Positions 11,082-22,965 of a stretch of DNA of 64,000 bases are shown here, in pieces (position 1 is the stretch's first letter; each line of letters starts with the position of its first letter). Location of the stretch: the NCBI GenBank assembly GCA_036898135.1, contig CM072513.1:76194513-76258512 (forward strand), read 5' to 3'. The position numbers and the translations under genes are program-made. The notes below the pieces were generated by a model. It worked only from the letters and a program-made list of their open reading frames with translations, was not told the DNA's origin and ran no database searches. The stretch comes from Oncomelania hupensis (Eukaryota > Mollusca > Gastropoda > Littorinimorpha > Pomatiopsidae).

Positions 11082-14000
11082 CTACTCAGTTCTGCTCAGG
11101 AAATCAGCTGGTACATTTTCCTTCCCTGGAATACTCTCCACTATCAGATCGAAAGGTTGGAGTTGAAGTGCCCACCTCATGAGTCTACAATTTGTAGTCT
11201 TTGCTTGCTGCAGGTATTGCAAAGGTCTGTGGTCGGTCTGCACAATGACTGTCCGATCATACAGGTACTGCTTGAACTTTTGTACGCCCCACACCAATGC
11301 CAAGCATTCCTTCTCTATGGTGGAATAGTTCCTCTCTGCTTGGTTTAGCTTCTTGCTGGCACATGTGATTGGCTGTAAACCCAAACCTTGGTCCTGGCAC
11401 AGAATCGCCCCTATTCCAATCTCTGATGCGTCAGTCTGTAGCACTAATGGTTTTTCCATGTCTGGCATACAGCATACAGGTTTGGAGCATATGCGGTTTT
11501 TGAGCGTCTGGAACGCTACTTCACAAGCGTCGGACCACTGTACGGGACCTGATTTGCCTCCCTTGGTTAAGTCGGTCAGCGGCACCGCTATCGCAGCAAA
11601 ATTCGGCACAAACTTCCGATAGTACCCTGCTAATCCAAGGAATGACCTGACCTGTTTCTTGGTAGTGGGACGTGGTGCATTCTGGATCTTGTCCATCTTT
11701 CCTTGTTCTGGTTGCACTTTGCCTTCTCCCACTATGTGTCCGAAATACTCTAACTTGCGCCTGGAACGCTTCCTACCACCAAATCGAAATCTGACTGCCT
11801 TGTCTTTCTTCTTTACTGCCACAATCGGCGAACTGACTGGTGAAACTGTCCGCTCGATCGCTCCCATGACCAACATAGTCCCAATCTCTGTCCTGATAGT
11901 TTCCACCTTCGAATGAGGCAAAGGTTTTATAGGCCCCACAATATCGACTGCAACTCTCTGAAACGGTTCATCAACTAGAGGTAGTTTCTGCAGCGGAACC
12001 TTTGCTACCCTACCCCTGGGAACTGTTTTCTGGCATTCGGGGCATGATTCGCAGAATCGCCTAACATCCCCGCACATTCCTGGCCAATAGAACACCCCCC
12101 ATATCCTCTCACGTGTCCTCTTTCCACCTAAGTGTCCGGCCATCGGAGGGTCGTGCGCCAGGCGCATCACCTCTCCTCTGAGCTTGCTAGGCACGACTAG
12201 CTGTGTTAGCTCTTCTTCTCCCTGATGGTGCAGTCTATACAAAATACCCTTCTTTTTGCGGAAGCTAACCATCGCTTTGCCTGACTTGAGTTTCGTCCCT
12301 TGCTTCTCGCATCTCCAGCTCTAGCTAAAGTGGGATCTTCTTCCTGCAACTTGGCCAACTGATCGGGCGTCACATCGAGTTGGAATGGCTTCGGAATCGG
12401 CAGTGCTTTCTCCTGCTTCCCTTCTGCTTTGGCCTGTGCCCTGGTCTGAACGGCGGCTATCGCACACTCTAACCCATCTACAGCCACGGGACTTCGATAG
12501 CCTCCCTTGAAGGTAACCCAGTTGCCAAGAATGACATCAGGTACAACTTGCTCGATGACGATCAATTCTACTGTACCCTTCACAAAAGCTGAGTCTACTT
12601 CTACGTACGCTGTAGGATACTTCCCCGACTTGACCTGATCAGCGAACATGACCTCGATCTCTCTACCGGTCATATCCTCAGGACGCACCCACTTGGCTGC
12701 TACTGCCCCCACCTCGGCACCAGTATCTCTCAGAATCTTCACAGGCTGACCTCTGACTGTTCCCATGCTCCACGGGTTGTACGGCTGAATGGTACTAAAG
12801 CTAGTCTTGGTCATTTCCGAGTGAATCGGGCCTGAATCCGGACTGACAGTGATACGTAGCAACTGTTTCGGACTACGGCACTCCTTCGCTACGTGACCTA
12901 GCTTCCCGCACCTGAAACACTTCACAGGACGTTTCTCCCCACTAGGTTCCCTCCTCTTATCCTCTTCACCCTTGTTGCCACTAGGACCACTCCTCGCTGC
13001 CCCTACAGGCTGACTGACAGCACGATTACCCCCCTTGTATGGCACGCTACCGAACACTGGCCTGTTACTCACTGTCCGTTTCGCATCTACATGTAACTGG
13101 GCAATCTCAGCTGCTTGCTCGCCGTTCTCAGGCTGCCTCTCCCTCACAAACAGTTCTAACTCAGGGTTCATCACTGACAACAACTGTTCAGTCAGAAAGA
13201 CATCAAGCACTACACCCGCATCATCTATATCTTTCTTAGCCAAAGAAAACCATCTCTTCACTAAGACTTGTACTCTACTCAAGTACTGCGGAAAAGTCTC
13301 TGTGCCTTCTTTCCTACTCCCCCTGAACTGCTTGCGGTAGTAGTCGGCATCTCTCCTAAAACGTTTCAGAAGAGCCCCCCTGACCACTTCGAAATCGACT
13401 ATCTGTTCTGGAGTTAACTTCAGATACGTCTCTCTTGCCTCCCCTGACAACAACGGTGACAACCTAGCCGACCACGTCTCTTCCCTCCATTTCTGAGTTC
13501 TAGCTATTTGCTCAAAGTGCTGAAGGTAGCTCTCAATATCCTCTTTACCATCAAATGGTTGGACCTTGATCTTGTAGCTATCAGGCTGAACTCTATCCCT
13601 CCTACGTTGGGCTTCTAGTTCCTTCTCTTGTTCTAACTGTTGCCTAAGCCTTTCTCTGTCGTCCTCCCGGGCCTGCTCTCTAGCTGCGCGCTCTTCTTGC
13701 AGTCGCAACTCGACATTACCCCGTTCAGATTCTATCTTCTTCTCTAAGAGCTTCAGTTCTCTAGCTTTATCTTTGCGCTCTTGTTCTAGCCTTCTTTCTA
13801 CTATGGCTAAATCTTCTGCCCTCCTCTTCTCCGCTCGGGCCAACTCTTCTACTCTTTCCTTACGTTCCCGTTCTATCTCCCTCGCTAATCTGGCGGCCTC
13901 TTGCTCCCTAGCCACCCCGTCTATCACAAAACTGGCTAGAACAGCGTCTTTCAGCCCCATGCTAGTGCCCAGCTCTCTGTATTTAACATATACATCCATA

Positions 14001-14269
14001 CCGTCACTACTTTTCCCTGCTACGGTCTTAACTGAGGTAGGAGTAAGATTAGCTGCCATACGAGATCTATGAGCGGAAGGCGTACTCACTGTGGGTTTCC
14101 CGTCAGACGGTCCCGGACGCGAAGCGGCTGCGTCGGTCCCGGTGTACTGGTCCATCGCTCGCGCTTGCTCAGCTGCTCTCCGAGTCGCAGCTCTCGTCAG
14201 CATACAGTCGCGGACTAAGAATGAAAAAATGGGAAAAAATGGGTGAATAACAAATGAAACAAATAACAA
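11082..14269 (-). pseudogene. Gypsy gag-pol, copy 1, broken by one-base deletion
   Basis: Same polyprotein as copy 2 but with one base missing near 12311. The deletion splits it into a 5' part (14269 to 12206: gag, CCHC knuckle, protease) and a 3' part (12272 to 11082: H2C2 finger, RT remnant, RNase H). One residue difference from copy 2 is visible near 12610 (KYP against KYH). Everything else matches, so the break post-dates the array or arose with it. Confidence 0.9.
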
Positions 14270-14560
14270 TTAACACATATACAAACAGTCGAACAAATGA
14301 CAAGTAAACAGTGACAGGAGCCGGAGAAGTCCCTTATCGTCTAGGCCTCGACGACAAAGTTGTTTACCTCAACCCCCCGTTTGTGCACACACGCTCGGGG
14401 TGTGAACCCTCTTGCGCAGCGCAACCTCACTCCCGACCAACCACCCACTGGCCACTCATCCGACACACAAGACGACAAAGAAACAAACACTGACTTCTGC
14501 TATCTAAACAATCAAAAATAAATCTACCCTAACTACCTCCCCCTAACCTATCCTAGATCT

Positions 14561-14578
14561 ATCCCACCGCTGCCACCA
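14561..14578 (-). other. Primer-binding site candidate, copy 1
   Basis: On the minus strand, three bases inside the LTR, is TGGTGGCAGCGGTGGGAT. It starts with the TGG that pairs with a tRNA CCA end. The tRNA was not identified. Confidence 0.6.
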
Positions 14579-14581
14579 AAA

Positions 14582-16603
14582 TGTCACGTCCCAACTGCCT
14601 CAACAGTGGTTCGACATGTGTGCTCTTTCACACGAGAAAAAAACCCAACACCTAAATAAACTCTAAAAGACAAAACCAGAAGTAACAAGACAATTTCTTT
14701 ATTTCACACACTCATTCGCACTAAAAATTAACTCCCTTTATCCCGCTTCCCAACCAACCAACCCTCAATCCCACTAATAAAACCCCAAGCTAATACATAA
14801 ACAATTCGCTCAAAATAATAATGATAATTAAATCAAAATGGAAAATGACTAACTACAAAATGTACAAAAGATTTATAATAATTATGGCTGAAACAGCTTA
14901 CTGCTAACAAGGTAAATAACAGTAAGCAACGGCTTTAAATCTTTATAAATATTCAAACTTTGTTCCACTTAAACTTCAAATAGATACAACAAGTCTTTTA
15001 TATTATATAAAATGAATAAGAAAATTTATCTTTTGTGCCAAATATAATTTGTAAGAAATTAATCTAAATTATTAATTAAATAATATCTGGCGAAATAATT
15101 CCCCCAGACAAAACTATACAATCACAGGGCTACTTAATCTAGTAGGTAATATTACTCAACAACGTTTATCAATCAATTCAGATTAAATATATCTCAATGT
15201 GCTGTAATTTATAATTTATCACATGTAAAACGATTATCGTTCCTCACAGTGGTTTATCAATGGTTATAGTTATTTGTTGTGTATGGTGGAGTGTGTGTGC
15301 GTGTGCTTTATAAACGAAATAAAGTTCCCTGGGCGAATACCACCACCTTCGCAACCGAGGTGGACACACGGAAACAGCGGCGTAATAGGCCGAGGCACAC
15401 AAGCTTCACACCAGCAAGGTTTCAGCACACCATCAATGATCTGCTCTAAGGCTTTGGTTTTTGAACTTGTTGGTACATCTACAACAATACATCCAAAAAT
15501 ACGCAACCATTAATAATTATATTACAATATACTGCACAAGCATCCCGCTATCGGAATGGTTGTCTCCCTTTCCACATCCTTACTCATCCTCCCTGTCATC
15601 GCGCATATACATTCACAATCACCTCCTTTCTGTCATCTCTTCGCTACATAACAGCGAATTCTTTTATATCAATTTATAATTATTTAAGTTATAATACATT
15701 TTAGAAAATTCTCTCTCTCTCTCTATTGCTAGGTATTTATGCAGCAAATAATATGAAACATAAAATCGAATTTAAGAAAACGTAATTAACTGACCATTCA
15801 CACCGCATGCATAACCCAAACCCCCGAACGCTATGGCCAACTGAGAAATTGAGGTAAAAAACTTACGGCTACCAGTGGATCCTCCCGGCCTGTTGACAAA
15901 GACACACAAACGACGGGACAAACACACAGGCACAGAATGGTTAGGCAAGGTGATATACAGGCACAAGAAGTCCTAGACGGAGTCACAGGTCACCCGACGT
16001 TATACGTAGATAACTCAGATTTCACCGAGAATACACAGTAGGTATTCTAAACAGCTTAGAAAAGTTCCAGTTAAACAAACACTTCCAAAGTGTTCCCAAA
16101 ACAGTCCTCCTCTTCCGACAATAGGCTCTTTTTCGTTGACGGTCTGATCTGTACGACCCACAGACAAAGTCACTAACTGGCACCTTGACCCAACTTGGAT
16201 CTGTTGATTCTGGCTACAAAAGCGATATGCAACTGTTACTGCTCCCTATCAAAATATACAGTGCAAGGGGTTTTATACGATTAGCTAAGAATCTTCTAGA
16301 ATTTACTCGTTTTAATCATAATTCATTCCCTGCACCGTTCGCGATTAGAGCACGCATTTCACACATAGAATATCGCATGGCAGCAATTAATCTTCTCAAT
16401 AACAAAATAGCCAACTATGCTGTTTTTCTAACATAGTGCGTTCCGCACGGACTGCAAATCATTCGCTACTTTTATTAATTATAAACCTAATTAATTTATT
16501 CTGATTCTCTCCCCTTGACTACCGTAACTTTTAACCTCTATGTACAGGCTGATGATTAAACTATATACATAGGCGCGCGACTGCAAAACTGCGTAGCGTG
16601 ACA
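14582..16603 (-). repeat. LTR copy 2 (shared middle LTR)
   Basis: 2022 bases. It serves as the upstream LTR of internal copy 1 and the downstream LTR of internal copy 2 in minus-strand reading. Confidence 0.93.
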
Positions 16604-16653
16604 CAGCACCCCACCAAGACGAAAACTAACAGTTTTAGTTCTTAACAACCACG

Positions 16654-19600
16654 CTACTCAGTTCTGCTCAGGAAATCAGCTGGTACATTTTCCTTCCCTG
16701 GAATACTCTCCACTATCAGATCGAAAGGTTGGAGTTGAAGTGCCCACCTCATGAGTCTACAATTTGTAGTCTTTGCTTGCTGCAGGTATTGCAAAGGTCT
16801 GTGGTCGGTCTGCACAATGACTGTCCGATCATACAGGTACTGCTTGAACTTTTGTACGCCCCACACCAATGCCAAGCATTCCTTCTCTATGGTGGAATAG
16901 TTCCTCTCTGCTTGGTTTAGCTTCTTGCTGGCACATGTGATTGGCTGTAAACCCAAACCTTGGTCCTGGCACAGAATCGCCCCTATTCCAATCTCTGATG
17001 CGTCAGTCTGTAGCACTAATGGTTTTTCCATGTCTGGCATACAGCATACAGGTTTGGAGCATATGCGGTTTTTGAGCGTCTGGAACGCTACTTCACAAGC
17101 GTCGGACCACTGTACGGGACCTGATTTGCCTCCCTTGGTTAAGTCGGTCAGCGGCACCGCTATCGCAGCAAAATTCGGCACAAACTTCCGATAGTACCCT
17201 GCTAATCCAAGGAATGACCTGACCTGTTTCTTGGTAGTGGGACGTGGTGCATTCTGGATCTTGTCCATCTTTCCTTGTTCTGGTTGCACTTTGCCTTCTC
17301 CCACTATGTGTCCGAAATACTCTAACTTGCGCCTGGAACGCTTCCTACCACCAAATCGAAATCTGACTGCCTTGTCTTTCTTCTTTACTGCCACAATCGG
17401 CGAACTGACTGGTGAAACTGTCCGCTCGATCGCTCCCATGACCAACATAGTCCCAATCTCTGTCCTGATAGTTTCCACCTTCGAATGAGGCAAAGGTTTT
17501 ATAGGCCCCACAATATCGACTGCAACTCTCTGAAACGGTTCATCAACTAGAGGTAGTTTCTGCAGCGGAACCTTTGCTACCCTACCCCTGGGAACTGTTT
17601 TCTGGCATTCGGGGCATGATTCGCAGAATCGCCTAACATCCCCGCACATTCCTGGCCAATAGAACACCCCCCATATCCTCTCACGTGTCCTCTTTCCACC
17701 TAAGTGTCCGGCCATCGGAGGGTCGTGCGCCAGGCGCATCACCTCTCCTCTGAGCTTGCTAGGCACGACTAGCTGTGTTAGCTCTTCTTCTCCCTGATGG
17801 TGCAGTCTATACAAAATACCCTTCTTTTTGCGGAAGCTAACCATCGCTTTGCCTGACTTGAGTTTCGTCCCTTGCTTCTCGCACTCTCCAGCTCTAGCTA
17901 AAGTGGGATCTTCTTCCTGCAACTTGGCCAACTGATCGGGCGTCACATCGAGTTGGAATGGCTTCGGAATCGGCAGTGCTTTCTCCTGCTTCCCTTCTGC
18001 TTTGGCCTGTGCCCTGGTCTGAACGGCGGCTATCGCACACTCTAACCCATCTACAGCCACGGGACTTCGATAGCCTCCCTTGAAGGTAACCCAGTTGCCA
18101 AGAATGACATCAGGTACAACTTGCTCGATGACGATCAATTCTACTGTACCCTTCACAAAAGCTGAGTCTACTTCTACGTACGCTGTATGATACTTCCCCG
18201 ACTTGACCTGATCAGCGAACATGACCTCGATCTCTCTACCGGTCATATCCTCAGGACGCACCCACTTGGCTGCTACTGCCCCCACCTCGGCACCAGTATC
18301 TCTCAGAATCTTCACAGGCTGACCTCTGACTGTTCCCATGCTCCACGGGTTGTACGGCTGAATGGTACTAAAGCTAGTCTTGGTCATTTCCGAGTGAATC
18401 GGGCCTGAATCCGGACTGACAGTGATACGTAGCAACTGTTTCGGACTACGGCACTCCTTCGCTACGTGACCTAGCTTCCCGCACCTGAAACACTTCACAG
18501 GACGTTTCTCCCCACTAGGTTCCCTCCTCTTATCCTCTTCACCCTTGTTGCCACTAGGACCACTCCTCGCTGCCCCTACAGGCTGACTGACAGCACGATT
18601 ACCCCCCTTGTATGGCACGCTACCGAACACTGGCCTGTTACTCACTGTCCGTTTCGCATCTACATGTAACTGGGCAATCTCAGCTGCTTGCTCGCCGTTC
18701 TCAGGCTGCCTCTCCCTCACAAACAGTTCTAACTCAGGGTTCATCACTGACAACAACTGTTCAGTCAGAAAGACATCAAGCACTACACCCGCATCATCTA
18801 TATCTTTCTTAGCCAAAGAAAACCATCTCTTCACTAAGACTTGTACTCTACTCAAGTACTGCGGAAAAGTCTCTGTGCCTTCTTTCCTACTCCCCCTGAA
18901 CTGCTTGCGGTAGTAGTCGGCATCTCTCCTAAAACGTTTCAGAAGAGCCCCCCTGACCACTTCGAAATCGACTATCTGTTCTGGAGTTAACTTCAGATAC
19001 GTCTCTCTTGCCTCCCCTGACAACAACGGTGACAACCTAGCCGACCACGTCTCTTCCCTCCATTTCTGAGTTCTAGCTATTTGCTCAAAGTGCTGAAGGT
19101 AGCTCTCAATATCCTCTTTACCATCAAATGGTTGGACCTTGATCTTGTAGCTATCAGGCTGAACTCTATCCCTCCTACGTTGGGCTTCTAGTTCCTTCTC
19201 TTGTTCTAACTGTTGCCTAAGCCTTTCTCTGTCGTCCTCCCGGGCCTGCTCTCTAGCTGCGCGCTCTTCTTGCAGTCGCAACTCGACATTACCCCGTTCA
19301 GATTCTATCTTCTTCTCTAAGAGCTTCAGTTCTCTAGCTTTATCTTTGCGCTCTTGTTCTAGCCTTCTTTCTACTATGGCTAAATCTTCTGCCCTCCTCT
19401 TCTCCGCTCGGGCCAACTCTTCTACTCTTTCCTTACGTTCCCGTTCTATCTCCCTCGCTAATCTGGCGGCCTCTTGCTCCCTAGCCACCCCGTCTATCAC
19501 AAAACTGGCTAGAACAGCGTCTTTCAGCCCCATGCTAGTGCCCAGCTCTCTGTATTTAACATATACATCCATACCGTCACTACTTTTCCCTGCTACGGTC

Positions 19601-19842
19601 TTAACTGAGGTAGGAGTAAGATTAGCTGCCATACGAGATCTATGAGCGGAAGGCGTACTCACTGTGGGTTTCCCGTCAGACGGTCCCGGACGCGAAGCGG
19701 CTGCGTCGGTCCCGGTGTACTGGTCCATCGCTCGCGCTTGCTCAGCTGCTCTCCGAGTCGCAGCTCTCGTCAGCATACAGTCGCGGACTAAGAATGAAAA
19801 AATGGGAAAAAATGGGTGAATAACAAATGAAACAAATAACAA
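16654..19842 (-). CDS. Gypsy gag-pol polyprotein, intact frame but internally deleted
   Basis: 1062 codons; the ATG 22 codons in (MLTRAATRR) is an alternative start. Rough residue map: coiled coil 110-228; SCAN-like gag C-domain 300-400; CCHC knuckle 451-464; protease DTGAEV 515-520; integrase H2C2 finger 705-746; start of the integrase core (VDIVGP) 775-780; a short RT N-terminal piece 785-828; RT connection 840-900; RNase H 940-1055. The rest of the integrase core (including the later D and E) and the RT palm with its YxDD box are absent, although the frame is kept. The element is therefore non-autonomous. The integrase finger preceding the RT is the Gmr1-type gypsy order (established knowledge). 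Confidence 0.92.
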   Translation of the reverse strand: MLFVSFVIHPFFPIFSFLVRDCMLTRAATRRAAEQARAMDQYTGTDAAASRPGPSDGKPTVSTPSAHRSRMAANLTPTSVKTVAGKSSDGMDVYVKYRELGTSMGLKDAVLASFVIDGVAREQEAARLAREIERERKERVEELARAEKRRAEDLAIVERRLEQERKDKARELKLLEKKIESERGNVELRLQEERAAREQAREDDRERLRQQLEQEKELEAQRRRDRVQPDSYKIKVQPFDGKEDIESYLQHFEQIARTQKWREETWSARLSPLLSGEARETYLKLTPEQIVDFEVVRGALLKRFRRDADYYRKQFRGSRKEGTETFPQYLSRVQVLVKRWFSLAKKDIDDAGVVLDVFLTEQLLSVMNPELELFVRERQPENGEQAAEIAQLHVDAKRTVSNRPVFGSVPYKGGNRAVSQPVGAARSGPSGNKGEEDKRREPSGEKRPVKCFRCGKLGHVAKECRSPKQLLRITVSPDSGPIHSEMTKTSFSTIQPYNPWSMGTVRGQPVKILRDTGAEVGAVAAKWVRPEDMTGREIEVMFADQVKSGKYHTAYVEVDSAFVKGTVELIVIEQVVPDVILGNWVTFKGGYRSPVAVDGLECAIAAVQTRAQAKAEGKQEKALPIPKPFQLDVTPDQLAKLQEEDPTLARAGECEKQGTKLKSGKAMVSFRKKKGILYRLHHQGEEELTQLVVPSKLRGEVMRLAHDPPMAGHLGGKRTRERIWGVFYWPGMCGDVRRFCESCPECQKTVPRGRVAKVPLQKLPLVDEPFQRVAVDIVGPIKPLPHSKVETIRTEIGTMLVMGAIERTVSPVSSPIVAVKKKDKAVRFRFGGRKRSRRKLEYFGHIVGEGKVQPEQGKMDKIQNAPRPTTKKQVRSFLGLAGYYRKFVPNFAAIAVPLTDLTKGGKSGPVQWSDACEVAFQTLKNRICSKPVCCMPDMEKPLVLQTDASEIGIGAILCQDQGLGLQPITCASKKLNQAERNYSTIEKECLALVWGVQKFKQYLYDRTVIVQTDHRPLQYLQQAKTTNCRLMRWALQLQPFDLIVESIPGKENVPADFLSRTE

Positions 19843-20133
19843 TTAACACATATACAAACAGTCGAACAAATGACAAGTAAACAGTGACAGGAGCCGGAGA
19901 AGTCCCTTATCGTCTAGGCCTCGACGACAAAGTTGTTTACCTCAACCCCCCGTTTGTGCACACACGCTCGGGGTGTGAACCCTCTTGCGCAGCGCAACCT
20001 CACTCCCGACCAACCACCCACTGGCCACTCATCCGACACACAAGACGACAAAGAAACAAACACTGACTTCTGCTATCTAAACAATCAAAAATAAATCTAC
20101 CCTAACTACCTCCCCCTAACCTATCCTAGATCT

Positions 20134-20151
20134 ATCCCACCGCTGCCACCA
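20134..20151 (-). other. Primer-binding site candidate, copy 2
   Basis: Identical to the site at 14561-14578 and three bases from LTR copy 3. Confidence 0.6.
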
Positions 20152-20154
20152 AAA

Positions 20155-22176
20155 TGTCACGTCCCAACTGCCTCAACAGTGGTTCGACATGTGTGCTCTT
20201 TCACACGAGAAAAAAACCCAACACCTAAATAAACTCTAAAAGACAAAACCAGAAGTAACAAGACAATTTCTTTATTTCACACACTCATTCGCACTAAAAA
20301 TTAACTCCCTTTATCCCGCTTCCCAACCAACCAACCCTCAATCCCACTAATAAAACCCCAAGCTAATACATAAACAATTCGCTCAAAATAATAATGATAA
20401 TTAAATCAAAATGGAAAATGACTAACTACAAAATGTACAAAAGATTTATAATAATTATGGCTGAAACAGCTTACTGCTAACAAGGTAAATAACAGTAAGC
20501 AACGGCTTTAAATCTTTATAAATATTCAAACTTTGTTCCACTTAAACTTCAAATAGATACAACAAGTCTTTTATATTATATAAAATGAATAAGAAAATTT
20601 ATCTTTTGTGCCAAATATAATTTGTAAGAAATTAATCTAAATTATTAATTAAATAATATCTGGCGAAATAATTCCCCCAGACAAAACTATACAATCACAG
20701 GGCTACTTAATCTAGTAGGTAATATTACTCAACAACGTTTATCAATCAATTCAGATTAAATATATCTCAATGTGCTGTAATTTATAATTTATCACATGTA
20801 AAACGATTATCGTTCCTCACAGTGGTTTATCAATGGTTATAGTTATTTGTTGTGTATGGTGGAGTGTGTGTGCGTGTGCTTTATAAACGAAATAAAGTTC
20901 CCTGGGCGAATACCACCACCTTCGCAACCGAGGTGGACACACGGAAACAGCGGCGTAATAGGCCGAGGCACACAAGCTTCACACCAGCAAGGTTTCAGCA
21001 CACCATCAATGATCTGCTCTAAGGCTTTGGTTTTTGAACTTGTTGGTACATCTACAACAATACATCCAAAAATACGCAACCATTAATAATTATATTACAA
21101 TATACTGCACAAGCATCCCGCTATCGGAATGGTTGTCTCCCTTTCCACATCCTTACTCATCCTCCCTGTCATCGCGCATATACATTCACAATCACCTCCT
21201 TTCTGTCATCTCTTCGCTACATAACAGCGAATTCTTTTATATCAATTTATAATTATTTAAGTTATAATACATTTTAGAAAATTCTCTCTCTCTCTCTATT
21301 GCTAGGTATTTATGCAGCAAATAATATGAAACATAAAATCGAATTTAAGAAAACGTAATTAACTGACCATTCACACCGCATGCATAACCCAAACCCCCGA
21401 ACGCTATGGCCAACTGAGAAATTGAGGTAAAAAACTTACGGCTACCAGTGGATCCTCCCGGCCTGTTGACAAAGACACACAAACGACGGGACAAACACAC
21501 AGGCACAGAATGGTTAGGCAAGGTGATATACAGGCACAAGAAGTCCTAGACGGAGTCACAGGTCACCCGACGTTATACGTAGATAACTCAGATTTCACCG
21601 AGAATACACAGTAGGTATTCTAAACAGCTTAGAAAAGTTCCAGTTAAACAAACACTTCCAAAGTGTTCCCAAAACAGTCCTCCTCTTCCGACAATAGGCT
21701 CTTTTTCGTTGACGGTCTGATCTGTACGACCCACAGACAAAGTCACTAACTGGCACCTTGACCCAACTTGGATCTGTTGATTCTGGCTACAAAAGCGATA
21801 TGCAACTGTTACTGCTCCCTATCAAAATATACAGTGCAAGGGGTTTTATACGATTAGCTAAGAATCTTCTAGAATTTACTCGTTTTAATCATAATTCATT
21901 CCCTGCACCGTTCGCGATTAGAGCACGCATTTCACACATAGAATATCGCATGGCAGCAATTAATCTTCTCAATAACAAAATAGCCAACTATGCTGTTTTT
22001 CTAACATAGTGCGTTCCGCACGGACTGCAAATCATTCGCTACTTTTATTAATTATAAACCTAATTAATTTATTCTGATTCTCTCCCCTTGACTACCGTAA
22101 CTTTTAACCTCTATGTACAGGCTGATGATTAAACTATATACATAGGCGCGCGACTGCAAAACTGCGTAGCGTGACA
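20155..22176 (-). repeat. LTR copy 3 (5' LTR of the array on the minus strand)
   Basis: 2022 bases, equal to the other two LTRs as far as read. It should contain the promoter for the array. Confidence 0.93.
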
Positions 22177-22200
22177 ACCACCACCACCACCACCACAAAC

Positions 22201-22263
<63 letters not shown>
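22201..22263. repeat. ATC microsatellite
   Basis: A pure ATC run of about 20 units, next to the CCA repeat into which the gypsy array was inserted. Confidence 0.95.
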
Positions 22264-22411
22264 GCCAATGGCTTATTTTTGTTTTTGTATAACTACGGCA
22301 CCAAAACACCAAAACACCAAAATCGTCACAACTTCAACTCCACCACCACCACCAACAACAGCAACAACGACAACAGCAAACAAACAAACAAAAATTAGCT
22401 CCCTCACTGAC

Positions 22412-22658
22412 CAGAACTGCCCACGATTCCAATCAACTGCCCCGCCGGAAGTGCGAGGTTAACGTCACGTAGAACATGTTTGACCTGTTGATGACGAAAG
22501 CAGGCGCCTTTCCACCATGGTCCGGAGCGATATTTGACGCGGTAGTTGACGTCTTTTAGCGCAAGGATGGGCTGAGAGATGCCGTCTTTGGACACTTCGC
22601 TAGGAGGGGGACTTGGAGAGGGAGCCTGGAATACATCTTGTAACAGGTTGGCATCCAT
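22412..22658 (-). CDS. ABCG5-like half-transporter (sterolin-1-like), first coding exon
   Basis: It begins at an ATG in good context (ACCATGG) and encodes 82 residues plus one base. The N-terminus has a Pro/Ser-rich stretch, then a YRVKYRSGPWW segment, HVLRDVNL and GIVGSSG, the first half of Walker A. The donor is GTCAGT at 22411-22406. The GPWW element before the first strand resembles vertebrate ABCG5, which is why I prefer ABCG5 over ABCG8 or ABCG1; ABCG5/8-clade membership is firmer than the exact paralogue. By family knowledge the product is an endoplasmic reticulum/plasma-membrane half-transporter that exports sterols as a dimer. The next intron contains two gypsy copies. Confidence 0.85.
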
Positions 22659-22673
22659 GGTTAGTCAGTTCAT
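22659..22673 (-). other. 5' UTR part of the first coding exon of the ABCG5-like gene
   Basis: Fifteen bases lie between a splice acceptor (cctccacAG, boundary at 22674) and the ATG. They contain ATG-AAC-TGA, a two-codon upstream ORF, so the 22658 ATG is the usable start. An upstream non-coding exon and promoter must lie at higher coordinates but I cannot locate them. Confidence 0.6.
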
Positions 22674-22723
22674 CTGTGGAGGAAAGAACATTCCGGTCAA
22701 CAATAATATTTTACTGTCCGTCG

Positions 22724-22726
22724 TCG

Positions 22727-22795
<69 letters not shown>

Positions 22796-22825
22796 CTATC
22801 ATCCTCCTCCTCCTCCTCCTCCTCC

Positions 22826-22863
<38 letters not shown>

Positions 22864-22901
22864 TTCTTCTTCTTCTTCTTCATGACCATCGTCATTATCA
22901 A

Positions 22902-22936
<35 letters not shown>

Positions 22937-22962
22937 CTATCGTTGTCATCATTGTCACCATC
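22724..22962. repeat. Compound CAT/CTC/CTT microsatellite
   Basis: Long trinucleotide tracts upstream of the first coding exon of the ABCG5-like gene. The apparent ORFs here (poly-Ile, poly-Ser, poly-Met) are artefacts. Confidence 0.95.
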
Positions 22963-22965
22963 ATA

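Larger units (their letters stand above)
9010..22176 (-). mobile_element. Tandem Ty3/gypsy array: three LTRs, two internal regions
   Basis: LTRs at 9010-11031, 14582-16603 and 20155-22176 are each 2022 bases and appear identical by eye. Internal regions are 11032-14581 and 16604-20154. Flanking accac at 9005-9009 and 22177-22181 is a likely 5-bp target duplication, though it lies in a CCA repeat and is therefore ambiguous. Coding is on the minus strand. The shared middle LTR is the structure expected from unequal recombination between LTRs, or from insertion of a two-unit circle. The internal copies differ by one base deletion and at least one substitution. Confidence 0.93.
8927..22411 (-). 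other. Intron splitting Walker A, filled by tandem gypsy copies
   Basis: 13,485 bases between a GTCAGT donor and a CAG acceptor. The gypsy array takes 13,167 of them. Removing it and one 5-bp duplication leaves an ancestral intron of about 313 bases. Confidence 0.85.
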
